From: an uncultured Alistipes sp.
GTDB lineage: Bacteria > Bacteroidota > Bacteroidia > Bacteroidales > Rikenellaceae
NCBI GenBank assembly: GCA_944322005.1
Contig: CALUNL010000001.1
Coordinates: forward strand, 372,001-436,000
Direction: 5' to 3'
DNA: 64,000 nucleotides
The notes under the pieces are model-generated. The model saw only the letters and a program-made list of their open reading frames with translations. It was not told the origin of the DNA and did not search any database. The number at the start of each line of letters is the position of its first letter. The stretch's first letter is position 1. A program made the translations under genes and the position numbers. Below, piece by piece: positions 17,763-25,812 of this stretch.

Positions 17763-19232
17763 CTAATTATTGTTTCTGTAAGTAATGTGACGCGCATTTG
17801 CACTGCGCGAGTAGCCGATGAACTCTTCGCTTATGCCGGCCGCTTCCAGGAGTTTTGCAAGACTGACATCGAAGTTGTATGCGGCCTGCATGCGTTCGAT
17901 CCTGACCTTGGCAAGGTTAAGCTCGGCGTCTATCAGGTCGGTGGAGGTTGCCATGCCTTCTACGTAGGCTGCATTCTTGGCACGCAGGTATTCCTCCGCA
18001 AAGGCGATCGATGACTCGATGGACGATATCTGGTTGCGGTAGTTGAGCATCTTGCTGTAGAGGCTCTCGATGAGCACCGAAATGTCCTTGTCGGCCTTGA
18101 CCTTGAGCTGCTCCACGCGGCGCACGGTGTTGCGTGCCGCCGAATATTTGTATTCGCGGTTCAGTCCGTCGAAAATCTTGAAACTGAACCCTACTCCAAC
18201 TGCCCAGCGAGGCAGTATGTTGGTTACCTGGTAGTTGTAGAATGTTCCTCCGCCCATGGCCACTATCTCAGGGAAGAATTCCGCCCGCTGCAGATTGGCA
18301 TTCTGCTTTGCCAGTTGGCGCTTGATGTCTATCTGCTCTAGAAGCGGATTGCTGTCTCCGGCTATGTCCTGATAGTACGTGAGCGGCTCGACTGTATCGA
18401 GGACAAACATTGCGGATACGGGTATCGATACCGCATCCGTACCCAATGTGTTGCACAGGGCATTGCCTATGGTCTCGGCCTGGAGTTCGGCGTTCTGCAG
18501 GTCGCGCCGTGCCTCGTTGAGCTTGTACTCCACGTACAGGCGTTCGGTCTGTGCAACCATGCCGTTCTTTTCGAGTGACTCGATGTCCCGAAGATGCTGC
18601 TCCATGCCGGCCACCACCTGTTTGCGCACATCGACTGCGTTAAGTGCAAGCGCATAGCCGAAATAGCGTTCGACTACCTCCGACATAAGGGCATTGCGGA
18701 CCTGTGACCCCTGCTCCTTAACGGCACTTTCGTTGAGTTTCGCCGCCTTGTTTGCCGTGATGATCTTGCCGCCCATGAATATCGGCATGGTCACGTCGCC
18801 GCCGACGAATCCGAAACTGCGGTTCTGAATCGTATATGCCCAGTCGAGCCCGAGCAGGGAGTTCAGTCCGCTCTGGATGTCAGGGAGCATCGGCTGGATG
18901 ATTCCGGCCAAGGTAGGGTTCTGCATGATTGTGGAGATGGTCTGGTTTGCCATGTCGGAAACGGCCCCCTTGCCATTGTTCAGGTCGATTTTTATGTCCT
19001 TGCCGAGATATGTATAGGCTCCGCGGACATTGATTTTCGGCATAAAAAGGCCTATGGCAGCCTGGCGTTCACGTTTGGCTGCCTTTTCTTCGTATTCCAG
19101 CGCCTTTACGGTCGGGTTTCCGTCAAGCGCCAACTGCATGGCATCCTCCAGCGTTATTGTACTTCCGGTGTTTTGAGCATATACGTTTGCGGAAAATACC
19201 AGCAGGACAAAACTTAAAACGACTCTTTTCAT
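17763..19232 (-). CDS. TolC-family outer-membrane efflux protein
   Basis: This 489-residue outer-membrane channel subunit has a signal peptide (MKRVVLSFVLLVFSANVYA) and two repeated long helical regions typical of the trimeric TolC barrel-tunnel. There is an insert around residues 75-135 rich in Met/Pro/Gln. It is the first gene of a four-gene operon with an HlyD adaptor and two ABC-2-type permeases, giving a complete envelope-spanning route apart from an ATPase. Promoter elements lie at 19278-19306. Confidence 0.92.
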   Translation of the reverse strand: MKRVVLSFVLLVFSANVYAQNTGSTITLEDAMQLALDGNPTVKALEYEEKAAKRERQAAIGLFMPKINVRGAYTYLGKDIKIDLNNGKGAVSDMANQTISTIMQNPTLAGIIQPMLPDIQSGLNSLLGLDWAYTIQNRSFGFVGGDVTMPIFMGGKIITANKAAKLNESAVKEQGSQVRNALMSEVVERYFGYALALNAVDVRKQVVAGMEQHLRDIESLEKNGMVAQTERLYVEYKLNEARRDLQNAELQAETIGNALCNTLGTDAVSIPVSAMFVLDTVEPLTYYQDIAGDSNPLLEQIDIKRQLAKQNANLQRAEFFPEIVAMGGGTFYNYQVTNILPRWAVGVGFSFKIFDGLNREYKYSAARNTVRRVEQLKVKADKDISVLIESLYSKMLNYRNQISSIESSIAFAEEYLRAKNAAYVEGMATSTDLIDAELNLAKVRIERMQAAYNFDVSLAKLLEAAGISEEFIGYSRSANARHITYRNNN

Positions 19233-19277
19233 CTTATCTTTTTGCTAAATATTTGGTTCTATAAAAAATAGAATTTA

Positions 19278-19306
19278 CAAATATAATATATAAAATCAAC
19301 GCGCAA
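19278..19306 (-). promoter_or_regulatory. Probable promoter of the TolC export operon
   Basis: On the minus strand TATATTTG (19278-19285) lies 45 bases before the TolC ATG, with a TTG 18 bases upstream (19304-19306) inside the 3' end of the metallophosphoesterase gene. The spacer is slightly short. Confidence 0.55.
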
Positions 19307-20480
19307 GCAACTCAATGGACGTTATTTCCGGATGTGCGCCTATTCTCATATAAAAACCGACATTTCCGATGCCGTCATTGATGTATAACCGCTTTCCGCT
19401 TCGTTCGTACATCCCGCTCCACTCCTTATACAACATCATGGCAGGTGATAATCTCACTGGACCCATTTCTATTTTTGCCTGTGTTGCATGTACGTGCCCC
19501 GAGAGTGTCAGGTCTCCGCGCCCGAGTACGGTGATTTTCTCCCACATCTGCGGCAGATGCGACACTGTTATGTTGAACACGTGTTCCGGTACTCCGTCAT
19601 ATGCAGCTGACGGAGTGTAGTCTACGTCTGTCATCGGAGAGTGTCCGTATTCAAGCATCCTGTCCTTGAAGTCTATCCCTGTGACCGATATCGAGTCTTT
19701 GCCTCTATATACATAAATCGTACTATCCCTTAGCAAATTCCATCCCATTTTTTCAATGGAGTCGCAAAGCCGTCTGCGATTTTCGGCTTTGGGCAGTGAA
19801 ATACTATCTTTTATGTATACGCCAGTGTCGTGATTGCCGAGTACGCATACGACTCCGTCGGTCGATCTTATTTTTTTCAGATGGTACGCAACATCGGTCG
19901 TGAGTTCCGAATATCTGATGTTGACAATGTCACCTCCGAATACTACAAGGTCCGCATCGAGCCCGTTTATGCGGGAGACAAGCGAATCTATCTCCTTCTC
20001 CGCATTCAGGAGTGCCCCGATGTGAAGATCGGAGAAGAATACTATGCGGTATCCGTCGAACGTCTGCGGCAGGTTCGGGTATTCCGCCCTGATTTCATTT
20101 ACATGCAGGTCGGTACGCGTTACGAGGAGTCCGTACAGCATTATGGCAAATGTTGTACAGCCGAGAACGAGTCCCAGAATGCGCCCGAGGCGTTTGTGCC
20201 GTGCTGCAAGCATCCCTGCATAAAAGGCCAGGCGAGGCAGCGTGAGCAGCAGGTATACCGTGAAGACCCACATGCCTGCGCTCATGCTTACGGAAGAGTT
20301 GTCATGCATGAAACGGTTTGCTGCTATGATGAATGCAGGCAGCAGGTTGGAGACAATCAGCATTCCGGTCGCGAGTATGCGCAAACGTGGGCTTTTCCAT
20401 CTGGATATGTGTTTGACATATGCCGTCAGGTCCAGCATGGCAACCGTGGCTGCAATAAAAATTATAATGAAGGCAATCAT
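19296..20480 (-). CDS. Membrane-anchored metallophosphoesterase (YkuE/YaeI-like)
   Basis: The product has four predicted membrane helices in its first ~120 residues, followed by a calcineurin-like phosphoesterase domain. All metal-binding motifs are present: SDLH, GGDIVN, LGNHD and SGHVHATQ. Relatives of this layout act on membrane lipids such as UDP-diacylglucosamine or lipid-linked phosphates, but the substrate here is unknown. The ATG at 20480 (394 residues) is chosen because the first helix begins there and a -7 box sits 3 bases upstream; ATGs at 20510 and 20540 are alternatives giving 404 or 414 residues. Confidence 0.87.
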   Translation of the reverse strand: MIAFIIIFIAATVAMLDLTAYVKHISRWKSPRLRILATGMLIVSNLLPAFIIAANRFMHDNSSVSMSAGMWVFTVYLLLTLPRLAFYAGMLAARHKRLGRILGLVLGCTTFAIMLYGLLVTRTDLHVNEIRAEYPNLPQTFDGYRIVFFSDLHIGALLNAEKEIDSLVSRINGLDADLVVFGGDIVNIRYSELTTDVAYHLKKIRSTDGVVCVLGNHDTGVYIKDSISLPKAENRRRLCDSIEKMGWNLLRDSTIYVYRGKDSISVTGIDFKDRMLEYGHSPMTDVDYTPSAAYDGVPEHVFNITVSHLPQMWEKITVLGRGDLTLSGHVHATQAKIEMGPVRLSPAMMLYKEWSGMYERSGKRLYINDGIGNVGFYMRIGAHPEITSIELLAR

Positions 20481-20483
20481 ATA

Positions 20484-20491
20484 CAAATATA
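20484..20491 (-). promoter_or_regulatory. -7 box adjacent to the metallophosphoesterase start
   Basis: TATATTTG on the minus strand ends 3 bases before the ATG at 20480. If used, the transcript would be leaderless. No -33 TTG at the standard distance was found, so this may be chance. Confidence 0.4.
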
Positions 20492-20594
20492 GTATGTTTG
20501 GCGATAGCATGTGCTGCCAACCGCAAAAATCATTTGGCATATATCTTGTTTTTTTCGGACAGGATACATTTTTGAACCAATAAACGACAGAATC

Positions 20595-21953
20595 ATGCCT
20601 ATGAAAAGAATTTTACTTATTTTGTTTTTATTCGCCGCATCCGCATCCGTAGCCTCCGCCCAGAAGCACGGAATCCACCGTTACCGCAACGGGGATGAAC
20701 CTGCGGTATATGTCATATCGGTAAAGGAGACCGATACCATATATTCTGTCGGAGAGGGCAATCCGCTCTCCGACCGTCACGAGGCAGCGGCAGCCGCTAC
20801 CGTCAATGACCACAAGGCGGCAACCCGCAAGGGTTTCCAACAGGTCGGTATGCCGAGCGTTGTCTTTGCCAACGGCCGCAACACATTTTCATTCGCCATC
20901 GGTGGATATGTCAATTTGAGAACCTCATACGGATTCAACAGCATTATATCGAACATCGACGTTGTGCCGTACGACGTTCCGATTCCGCATACATATGCCA
21001 CCAAGCAGAAGGTTGAGATGGACGCGTCGACTTCGCGCATCTTTTTCCGCGGAATAGCCAACACCCGCAAGTTCGGACAGGTGGAGATATATTTCGACCT
21101 TGATTTCCGGGGCGGGGCCGAAGGCAGCTACATGCCCCGACTGCGGACCGGATATGTCTCTTTCCTCGGACTTACGTTCGGACGGGACGTGACGACATTC
21201 TGCGATCTGACGGCATCCCCACAGACTATCGACTTCCAGGGCCCTAATGCCTACAACTTCAACTTCGCCACAATGATACGCTACGAGTACTCGTTCCTGC
21301 GCAAACACATGAAGATCGGTATCGCAGCCGAAATGCCGAACGTTTCAGGTACGTACGGGACCACTCTCGCACCTATACCGCAGCGTGTGCCGGACGTGCC
21401 GGTGTACCTGCAGGTGGCGTGGGGGCGCAACCGTCGGAGCCATATCCGTGCCTCGGCCGTATTCCGCGACATGTATCTTCGCAACCTCGCCACCGACAGT
21501 AACGTCGCCGTGTTCGGATGGGGCGTGCAGGCGAGCGGCAACATCCACATCGCAAGATTCCTCCAGATATTCTTCAACGGAGTATACGGCAAGGGCATTA
21601 CCCCATACCTGCAGGATCTTACGGGGTCGGGACTCGACTTTACCCCGAACCCGCAGAATCCGAGCTCCGTCCAGACGATGCCCATGTACGGATGGCAGGC
21701 CGCCGCACAGGTGAACATCCTGCGCAACCTGTTCGTCTCGGGAGGATACTCGACCGTAACCGTGTGCAAGCATAACGGATATTATGCACCGGAGGAGTAC
21801 AGACACGGACAATACATGTTCGGAAACATATTCTGGAACGTTACGCGCCGCTTCTGCATAGCGGCGGAATACCTGCGGGCCATACGGCAGAACATGGACG
21901 GAGCGAAGAACAGTGCAAACCGTGTAAACTTCATGATGCAGTACAGTTTCTGA
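20595..21953 (+). CDS. DcaP-like outer-membrane porin
   Basis: The roughly 452-residue protein has a signal peptide (MKRILLILFLFAASASVASA) and a C-terminal beta-barrel with alternating aromatic strands ending in a terminal Phe (FMMQYSF), as in outer-membrane porins. The barrel resembles DcaP-family trimeric porins in Bacteroidota. The section before the barrel (about 20-95) is a short N-terminal periplasmic segment. ATGs at 20595 and 20601 are equally plausible starts. It is transcribed divergently from the metallophosphoesterase and ends at a UUCG-loop terminator. The transported solute is unknown. Confidence 0.83.
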   Translation: MPMKRILLILFLFAASASVASAQKHGIHRYRNGDEPAVYVISVKETDTIYSVGEGNPLSDRHEAAAAATVNDHKAATRKGFQQVGMPSVVFANGRNTFSFAIGGYVNLRTSYGFNSIISNIDVVPYDVPIPHTYATKQKVEMDASTSRIFFRGIANTRKFGQVEIYFDLDFRGGAEGSYMPRLRTGYVSFLGLTFGRDVTTFCDLTASPQTIDFQGPNAYNFNFATMIRYEYSFLRKHMKIGIAAEMPNVSGTYGTTLAPIPQRVPDVPVYLQVAWGRNRRSHIRASAVFRDMYLRNLATDSNVAVFGWGVQASGNIHIARFLQIFFNGVYGKGITPYLQDLTGSGLDFTPNPQNPSSVQTMPMYGWQAAAQVNILRNLFVSGGYSTVTVCKHNGYYAPEEYRHGQYMFGNIFWNVTRRFCIAAEYLRAIRQNMDGAKNSANRVNFMMQYSF

Positions 21954-21976
21954 CGGCTCGCACGGCGCGAATCTTA

Positions 21977-22005
21977 GGGCGGTTCTTCGGAACCGCCTTT
22001 TTTTG
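21977..22005 (+). terminator. Terminator of the porin gene
   Basis: A perfect 8-bp stem GGCGGTTC/GAACCGCC (21978-21985 and 21990-21997) closed by a TTCG tetraloop is followed by seven T residues. Confidence 0.92.
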
Positions 22006-22066
22006 TCCGTTTTTGTGCGTATGGACCATGTGCCGGCAGGGATATACACTAAAACTCTCTCGCGCG

Positions 22067-22098
22067 TTTGTCTCTGCGCTCACTTTTGCTTATTTTTG
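22067..22098 (+). promoter_or_regulatory. Promoter of the DUF4491/capA-like unit
   Basis: TTTG (22067-22070), a 20-base spacer and TATTTTTG (22091-22098) match the consensus exactly. The DUF4491 ATG is 15 bases downstream. Confidence 0.82.
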
Positions 22099-22113
22099 AG
22101 AAATTTTTGTGCA

Positions 22114-22407
22114 ATGGAGATTCATTTTACCGGATTGATCATTGGCCTGGCGACATTTGCCATCATCGGAATATTCCATCCGCTTGTCATCAAGGGAGAA
22201 TACTATTTCGGCGTCGGCTGCTGGTGGGTATTCCTCCTGATGGGGATCGCTGCCGTCGGCGCGTCGCTGTTCGTGGAGGATGTGCTGTGGTCCACGCTGC
22301 TTGCCGTATGGGGCGCATCATCGTTCTGGAGTATCGGCGAACTGTTCGCGCAGCGTAAAAGAGTGGAGAAGGGATGGTTCCCGAAGCGTCCGGGGCGCAA
22401 TGCATAA
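22114..22407 (+). CDS. DUF4491 small membrane protein
   Basis: This 97-residue protein has three predicted membrane segments (about 6-24, 33-50, 55-73) and a basic C-terminal tail (QRKRVEKGWFPKRPG). It matches the Bacteroidota family DUF4491 in length and in the HPLVIKGEYYFG segment; the function of that family is unknown. The start is fixed by the promoter just upstream. The CapA-like lipoprotein gene follows 23 bases later and is probably co-transcribed. Confidence 0.85.
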   Translation: MEIHFTGLIIGLATFAIIGIFHPLVIKGEYYFGVGCWWVFLLMGIAAVGASLFVEDVLWSTLLAVWGASSFWSIGELFAQRKRVEKGWFPKRPGRNA

Positions 22408-22430
22408 TCGAAGAGTTGAAATAGTGGCGT

Positions 22431-23498
22431 ATGTTTGTTAAACGTGCAATATTCGGCCTGGCGATTGCCTCAATGCTTGCGGCGTGCGGCGGCAGCACCC
22501 CAAGGGAGACGGTGCCGGTCGCTCTGCCGGAGCCAGAACCTGAGCGCCGTTGCGTGAAGATTCTGTTCGCAGGCGACATAATGGCCCATATGCCACAGGT
22601 GCGGTATGCGTTCCGCAACGGCTCGTACGATTTCGGCGATACGTTCGAATACATGCGAGCGTTGTTCGAAGGTGCCGATATTGTGGTCGCCAACCTCGAA
22701 ACGACTCTCTCGGATATCGGCCCGTACAGCGGATACCCTTGTTTCCGCTCTCCCGCCGCACTTGCAGAAGCTGCCGCGGAGGCGGGAGTGGACGTGCTGA
22801 TGCTGGCCAACAACCATATGATGGATTACGGAGCCGAAGGTGTCCGCAATACTGTACGGATACTCGACAGGTGCGGAATTGCACATACTGGAACGTTCGC
22901 GGACTCCGTATCCATGGCCGAACGCAACCCTCTCGTGGTCGAGCGCAATGGAGTGAAGGTGGCTTTCCTGAACTACACATACGGAACAAACGGAATCACT
23001 GTCCCGTACGGTATCTCGGTCAACGGCATCGATACGGTGCGCATGGCCGAAGACATTGTGCGTGCCCGGGCAGCGGCCGATGCGGTCGTGGCATACGTAC
23101 ACTGGGGCGACGAGTATTCGCGCAGGGAAAATATGCGCCAACGGCAAATATCCGGTTTCCTGCATTCGCACGGAGTGCGCACGGTCATCGGAACGCATCC
23201 GCATGTCGTGCAGCCGGTGGTCCGCACCCTACGTGGGGTTACGGCATATTCGCTCGGCAATTTCGTATCCAACCAGCGTCTTCGCTACCGCAACAGCGGC
23301 ATGGTGGCGGAGGTAGATATCGTTAAGGAAGGCGATGCGGTGCATGATACTCTGCGCGTAGTGCCGTTGTGGGTCAGGGGAAGGGATTATGCCGTAATCC
23401 CCGGATGCGTCGGCGATACGCTTGCGATGCCGGAGTCGGAGCGCGCTCTTTTCATGCAGGCCATGGCCGATGTACGGGAGTCGGTGGCCGCACGATAA
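22431..23498 (+). CDS. CapA-family lipoprotein (PGA_cap metallophosphatase-like)
   Basis: This 355-residue lipoprotein (lipobox LAAC, Cys19) carries a CapA/PgsA-type domain with FAGDIMAHMP, NLETTLSD, LANNHMMDYG and GTHPHVVQP, the metal-site motifs of the calcineurin-like fold. CapA was named for poly-gamma-glutamate capsule synthesis in Bacillus. Most Bacteroidota homologues are stand-alone with unknown function, and no capsule polymerase genes are nearby. A surface or periplasmic phosphatase/hydrolase role is possible. Confidence 0.9.
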   Translation: MFVKRAIFGLAIASMLAACGGSTPRETVPVALPEPEPERRCVKILFAGDIMAHMPQVRYAFRNGSYDFGDTFEYMRALFEGADIVVANLETTLSDIGPYSGYPCFRSPAALAEAAAEAGVDVLMLANNHMMDYGAEGVRNTVRILDRCGIAHTGTFADSVSMAERNPLVVERNGVKVAFLNYTYGTNGITVPYGISVNGIDTVRMAEDIVRARAAADAVVAYVHWGDEYSRRENMRQRQISGFLHSHGVRTVIGTHPHVVQPVVRTLRGVTAYSLGNFVSNQRLRYRNSGMVAEVDIVKEGDAVHDTLRVVPLWVRGRDYAVIPGCVGDTLAMPESERALFMQAMADVRESVAAR

Positions 23499-23563
23499 AA
23501 AATTTATCTTTTCTTTTAACATTTTCCCGGATGTTGCATCTATTTAGGTGAAAGCTCTTGCAA

Positions 23564-24130
23564 ATGATGAATGAGAAACTGCGGGAGGCCGATGTGGCCG
23601 AAATGCTGCTGAACGGAGAGGATACGGCACGGGCGTTCGATGCCATAATCGAATTGTATAGCGAGCGGCTTTATTGGCACATACGCAGAATCGTCGTGTT
23701 GCACGAGGACGCCGAGGACATACTGCAGGATACGTTTGTTACGGCGTATCTGAAAGCGGACGGGTTCAGGGGCGGCAAGGAGGGTTCATTGACAGGATGG
23801 CTCTACAAGATAGCAACGAATCTCGGAATACGTGCGTTGAGACGTCGCAAACGCGGGATATTCTCCCCGATTGACTCTCTGTGCGGCAGGCTTGCAGCCG
23901 ATTTCGAGGGGGAGATATCACCGACGGCCGACGAGATAGCCGTCAAGTTGCAGAGAGCCGTCGTCGGGTTGCCGATGAAACAGAAGCTGGTCTTCAACCT
24001 GCGTTATTATGACGAGCTGCCGTTCGAGGAGATATCGAAGATAACCGGACAGAGCCTGTCATCGGCGAAGACCAACTACCACTATGCCGTACAGAAGATA
24101 AAGAAAGAAGTAAGTCAGATAGAGTTATGA
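23564..24130 (+). CDS. ECF-type RNA polymerase sigma factor
   Basis: This 188-residue sigma-70 family protein has region 2 (DAIIELYSERLYWHIRRI...AEDILQDTFVTAY) and region 4 (LPMKQKLVFNLRYYDELPFEEISKI) separated by an acidic linker, which is the ECF arrangement. Start ATG 23564 was preferred over a TTG two codons upstream. Its stop overlaps the start of a small membrane protein by 4 bases, the usual coupling of sigma factor and membrane regulator. Target promoters are not evident, although autoregulation and control of the periplasmic protein downstream are plausible. Confidence 0.93.
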   Translation: MMNEKLREADVAEMLLNGEDTARAFDAIIELYSERLYWHIRRIVVLHEDAEDILQDTFVTAYLKADGFRGGKEGSLTGWLYKIATNLGIRALRRRKRGIFSPIDSLCGRLAADFEGEISPTADEIAVKLQRAVVGLPMKQKLVFNLRYYDELPFEEISKITGQSLSSAKTNYHYAVQKIKKEVSQIEL

Positions 24131-24432
24131 ACGAGATGAAACAGATGCCTTACAGGGTTCCCGACGGGTTTATCGAGATGTCGAAAATCCGCAACCGCGC
24201 TGCGGTACGCCGCGCCGCGACAGGGAGAGAGCGACTGGGCAAGGCCGTGCGTTGGGCCGTACCGGCATTCGCAACGCTTGCGGTGGCAATATGCGCCGTA
24301 ATCTATTTCGAGCCGGAGCACGACCGTGACATGAAGCGCCTGATGGCGCAGATGGAGACAGCCTCTGACGATGTGATATATGAAATGTCATTGGAGGTAG
24401 TGGATTATGCGGAAGATTTGAGTCAGTTGTGA
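24127..24432 (+). CDS. Small single-pass membrane protein, putative sigma-factor partner
   Basis: The 101-residue protein has a basic N-terminal cytoplasmic segment beginning MPYRVPDGFIEMSKIRNR, one membrane helix (about 43-60) and an acidic extracytoplasmic tail. The YRVPDGF opening is a pattern I recall from small membrane proteins coded after ECF sigma factors in Bacteroidota. Its ATG overlaps the sigma gene stop by 4 bases, so an anti-sigma or sigma-modulating role is inferred. It lacks a recognisable zinc anti-sigma motif. Confidence 0.75.
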   Translation: MNEMKQMPYRVPDGFIEMSKIRNRAAVRRAATGRERLGKAVRWAVPAFATLAVAICAVIYFEPEHDRDMKRLMAQMETASDDVIYEMSLEVVDYAEDLSQL

Positions 24433-24476
24433 CAATTCAACGGACCTTTTAATAAAACCTAAAATTTCAAAAAACT

Positions 24477-24944
24477 ATGAAAAAGATGTTTGTAGTGGCG
24501 ATGACTGTAATCGCAGCATTCGCATTCCAGAGCGCATTCGCACAGGCTCCGGCCAAGACCGACGCAGAGAAAGCAGCTGCAAAGGCAAAACAGGAGCAGA
24601 TCATGCAGACCCGTCTGCAGCTGTTGAAGGACGAGCTCAAGCTCGACGACGCACAGTTTGCAAACTTTGAGCCTGTTTACCGTGACTATCGCCGTGCCCT
24701 TCAGAAGGTGGTGGACAACAAGGCTGCCCGTGTCAAGAAAGACGAGTTGACCAATGAAAATGCATTGGAGGTGGTTCTTGCGCGTCTGTCGAACACCATC
24801 CGCACATCGACGGTGAAACAGACCTTCCTCCTCAAGTTCTCGAAGGTGATAGAGCCGGTTCAGATCGAGAAACTCTACCGCGTGGATGACCGCATTGCCA
24901 AAGAGGCGCGTAAAATCGTACAGTATCGAGCAGATGCCAAATAA
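24477..24944 (+). CDS. Periplasmic Spy/CpxP-like helical protein
   Basis: This 155-residue exported protein has a signal peptide (MKKMFVVAMTVIAAFAFQSAFAQ) and is otherwise almost wholly helical and charged, with a central LKDELKLDDAQFANFEPVYRDYRRAL segment similar in spirit to the LTXXQ helices of Spy/CpxP envelope-stress proteins. It follows the sigma/membrane-protein pair by 44 bases and is probably part of that envelope stress module. Exact family not confirmed. A strong terminator follows. Confidence 0.72.
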   Translation: MKKMFVVAMTVIAAFAFQSAFAQAPAKTDAEKAAAKAKQEQIMQTRLQLLKDELKLDDAQFANFEPVYRDYRRALQKVVDNKAARVKKDELTNENALEVVLARLSNTIRTSTVKQTFLLKFSKVIEPVQIEKLYRVDDRIAKEARKIVQYRADAK

Positions 24945-24965
24945 GAAGTAAAAAGTTTTCATGGG

Positions 24966-24996
24966 AACGGGGCCGGAATTTTCCGGCCCCGTTTTT
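24966..24996 (+). terminator. Terminator of the sigma-factor operon
   Basis: A perfect 13-bp stem (AACGGGGCCGGAA at 24966-24978 with TTCCGGCCCCGTT at 24981-24993) is followed by T residues. It lies between convergent genes. Confidence 0.9.
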
Positions 24997-25016
24997 CGTA
25001 TCCGCCCGTCGCGTTG

Positions 25017-25595
25017 TCAGTAATTTTCGGGCTTCGGCTCGAAGTATGATTGCGGATAGCGGCATGACGGGCAAATCAGCGGTGCGTCCGTCGCCTTGCA
25101 TACATAACCGCAGTTGCGGCATTGCCACCATATCGCCCCGTCGCGGTGGAAGAAACTGCCGCCGTTGAGCCGCTCGAGCAGTTTCAGGTAGCGTTTCTCG
25201 TGTTCCACCTCTACGCTCGAAATCATCTTGAAGGCGGCCGCAACTTCAAGAAAACCCTCTTTCAGCGCCGTGTCGGCGAATGTCGGGTAGAGTATGCCCC
25301 ACTCCTCCTTTTCTCCTTCGGCGGCCGCGAGCAGGTTGTCTGCCGTCGCTCGAACCGCTCCTGCAGGATATGCCGCACCGTTTATGGTTACGGAGCCGCC
25401 CTCGAGAAATCCGAAAAACAGCTTCGCGTGAGCCAGCTCCTGTTCGGCCGTCTCGAGGAATACTCCGGCTATCTGTTCGTAGCCCTCCCGTTTTGCCGCC
25501 TCGGCAAAGATGGTGTAACGGTTTCTTGCCTGGCTCTCGCCGGCGAATGCCTTGAGCAGATTCTCTTCTGTCAGTGTTCCCTTGATACTTTTCAT
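25017..25595 (-). CDS. rbr: Rubrerythrin
   Basis: This 192-residue protein joins an N-terminal ferritin-like diiron four-helix domain (ESQARNRY, ETAEQELAHAK, EVEHEKRY supply the Glu/His ligands) to a C-terminal rubredoxin-like domain (CRNCGYVC and CPSCRYP, four cysteines binding one iron). Rubrerythrins reduce hydrogen peroxide in anaerobes using electrons from NADH/rubredoxin, fitting an anaerobic gut bacterium. Length and domain order are standard. No consensus promoter was found in the 217 bases upstream, which may indicate regulator-dependent transcription. Confidence 0.95.
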   Translation of the reverse strand: MKSIKGTLTEENLLKAFAGESQARNRYTIFAEAAKREGYEQIAGVFLETAEQELAHAKLFFGFLEGGSVTINGAAYPAGAVRATADNLLAAAEGEKEEWGILYPTFADTALKEGFLEVAAAFKMISSVEVEHEKRYLKLLERLNGGSFFHRDGAIWWQCRNCGYVCKATDAPLICPSCRYPQSYFEPKPENY

Positions 25596-25772
25596 TGTCG
25601 TTGTTTTTGGTCCGTTGACGGTATTCGCAAATCGCGTGCAAAAGAGTCGCGATGGTGTTACGGCAGGTGTTATTTTGGCGGCGGGCGGCGAATCGGCGGC
25701 ATTGGCCCGGCTATTTTCATCATTCCGCCTTCATTATGGGTGTTGACGGCCGGTGTGTTTCCGGATTTTTTG

Positions 25773-25780
25773 TATATTTG
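25773..25780 (+). promoter_or_regulatory. -7 box upstream of ettA
   Basis: TATATTTG lies 32 bases before the ettA ATG. No TTG at 19-20 bases upstream. Confidence 0.5.
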
Positions 25781-25812
25781 CATGTTTATAAAGACAAGGC
25801 AAAATCACACAT

